A stretch of DNA of 34,253 bases from Deltaproteobacteria bacterium (GTDB lineage: Bacteria; Desulfobacterota; Desulfobulbia; Desulfobulbales; JAGXFP01): assembly GCA_020056965.1 (NCBI GenBank), contig JAGVGT010000086.1:1-34253 (forward strand), read 5' to 3'. The notes under the pieces were generated by a model. That model did no database searches. It was given only the letters and a program-made list of their open reading frames with translations, and was not told where the DNA came from. This document shows, piece by piece, positions 33,287-34,253 of this stretch; the stretch's first letter is position 1; every line of letters starts with the position of its first letter. Position numbers and translations under genes: made by a program.

Positions 33287-34215
33287 CTAGCCAAGCTGGT
33301 GGTCGAAATTAAAGGAGCTGACCACCCGGCCCCCGCTTCGTTCGTTCATCAGACGAAAGACCTCGCCCACGGCCCGGCCGGCCAGGGAAACCCCGCTCAA
33401 ATCGATAATCCCGTAATCCAGGCCGAGCCCGGCCAGTTCACCCAACCGGTGCAGCAGGGAAAAGGGCTGGTCGGCCAGGGCCAGGGTGTAGCCCCAAGCC
33501 TGGCGGAGGACAAATCCCTCCCCGCGGGGGCTGACAAATTCCCGCCCATACTGGAGCGGCGTCCCAGCAAAACGCGAGGTGAAGAGCGGCGGGAAACCGT
33601 AAACCGTCATCCCGACCGCCCCAAAGCCGGGATGGCCGAGAAAAGCGGTCAAGTTGGGCCGGTCGGTTTCGATGGCGATCTGCCCGGTTGCCAGCCCCTG
33701 GCCCTGCCAGAAGCGGGCCGCCAGGGAGTTCAGGACGTTCAGCCGGTAATCGCCACTGAGCCGGCAGTCCCGCCCGGCGAAAAATTCCAGCTGGCCCAGA
33801 TTAGCCACCTGCCACTCCCGGAAGCCCTGGTCGATCAGCGCGCAGATCATGCGGCGATACTCTTCAACCATGGCCTGATCGATCAGGGGTGGCAAGGCCC
33901 AGACCAGCTGTCGGGTCTGGGCCGGGGAGATTTTGGCTCGGGTAAAGCCGCCCAGGAGCTGCGGGGTCAGGACCAGCACCAACCGCTCGACCGGGGCCGG
34001 AAAACGTTGCCGAAGCAGCTGGAGATCCTCGCTCTTCACCCACAGCGGCAACTGGGGCGAACGGCGCCCGCCGCCCCCCGGCCGCTCCCGTTTCTGCTCT
34101 CTGCCCCCGGCTGGCGATGCCGCCTCCGCGAAGAGGTCGGCGGTGATCCGCCGAACCCGGGCGGCGAGCTGTTTACCAACGACGCCGCGCCCGGCGAATT
34201 TGTCAGGGTGGATCG
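33287..34215 (-). CDS. U32-peptidase-like protein, 5' end lost at the contig edge
   Basis: The frame runs in from the contig edge; the annotated window start codon (a TTG at 34051) is internal, because the same frame continues to 34215 without a stop. The C-terminal ~255 residues match the U32/collagenase-like family, which includes UbiU/YhbU-type and RlhA-type proteins. Seen are LPLWVKSEDLQLL, YRRMICALIDQGFREWQVANLGQLEFF, the core GDYRLNVLNSLAARFW, IAIETDRPNLTAFL and VGMTVYGFPPLFTSRF. Upstream of a proline/arginine-rich linker (34052-34125) the frame reads AIHPDKFAGRGVVGKQLAARVRRIT, with an HPDKF that recalls a J-domain. U32 proteins act in RNA or ubiquinone hydroxylation, often with Fe-S clusters, but the N-terminal part that would decide is missing. 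Confidence 0.7.
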
Positions 34216-34251
<36 letters not shown>

Positions 34252-34253
34252 CC

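Overview
The window looks like a whole contig from an anaerobic, respiratory Gram-negative bacterium. It is probably a Desulfobacterota (former Deltaproteobacteria) member, judging from several NapC/NirT-type multiheme cytochromes, an NrfC/NrfD-type quinone module, LolA-like/FtsX export genes, an outer-membrane barrel and a GC-rich backbone. This placement is inference; no rRNA or marker tree is available. Both edges look abnormal. At the left edge FtsY runs in frame into what looks like a different secreted protein. The right edge is a 35-base C run. Neither end should be trusted biologically.

Layout. (1) 1-3951: ftsY and an ispH-UbiA fusion gene on the minus strand, divergent from a DUF2156 acyltransferase-like gene. 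(2) 4019-18483: a minus-strand export locus (LolA-like protein, two FtsX-type permeases, LolD/MacB-type ATPase, outer-membrane barrel). It is split between the second permease and the ATPase by about 9 kb of foreign-looking DNA on the opposite strand. That insert carries a 2434-residue secreted, teneurin-like YD/RHS protein and an AT-rich TPR gene. A MITE-like element also lies between the LolA-like gene and the first permease. (3) 18583-20600: a MerR regulator with a Cys-rich two-CW-like domain, followed by a hexaheme NapC/NirT cytochrome, with a hairpin between them and a terminator after. (4) 20819-22597: a DUF2339 polytopic membrane protein. (5) 22858-25411: a plus-strand operon of tetraheme cytochrome, Tat-exported 4x[4Fe-4S] protein and NrfD-type quinone membrane subunit, closed by a strong terminator. 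(6) 25430-27406: a graveyard of mobile DNA. It holds a decayed mazEF pair, an intact integron-type gene cassette (AT-rich secreted protein plus an 89-base attC-like site) and the first codons of a TIR-like gene cut off by a REP-like palindrome. (7) 27473-33102: a minus-strand operon of ftsH, a second hexaheme NapC/NirT cytochrome and a membrane-anchored TPR-like protein, closed by a strong terminator. (8) 33287-34215: a 5'-truncated U32-peptidase-like gene.

How it fits together. The two hexaheme cytochromes and the NrfC/NrfD module are all devices that take electrons from the quinone pool to periplasmic acceptors. FtsH next to one of them may serve membrane-protein quality control. The most interesting parts are the teneurin-like island interrupting an export operon and the lone integron cassette with a well-formed attC but no integrase in view. 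The IspH-UbiA fusion and the MerR/two-CW regulator are also worth attention.
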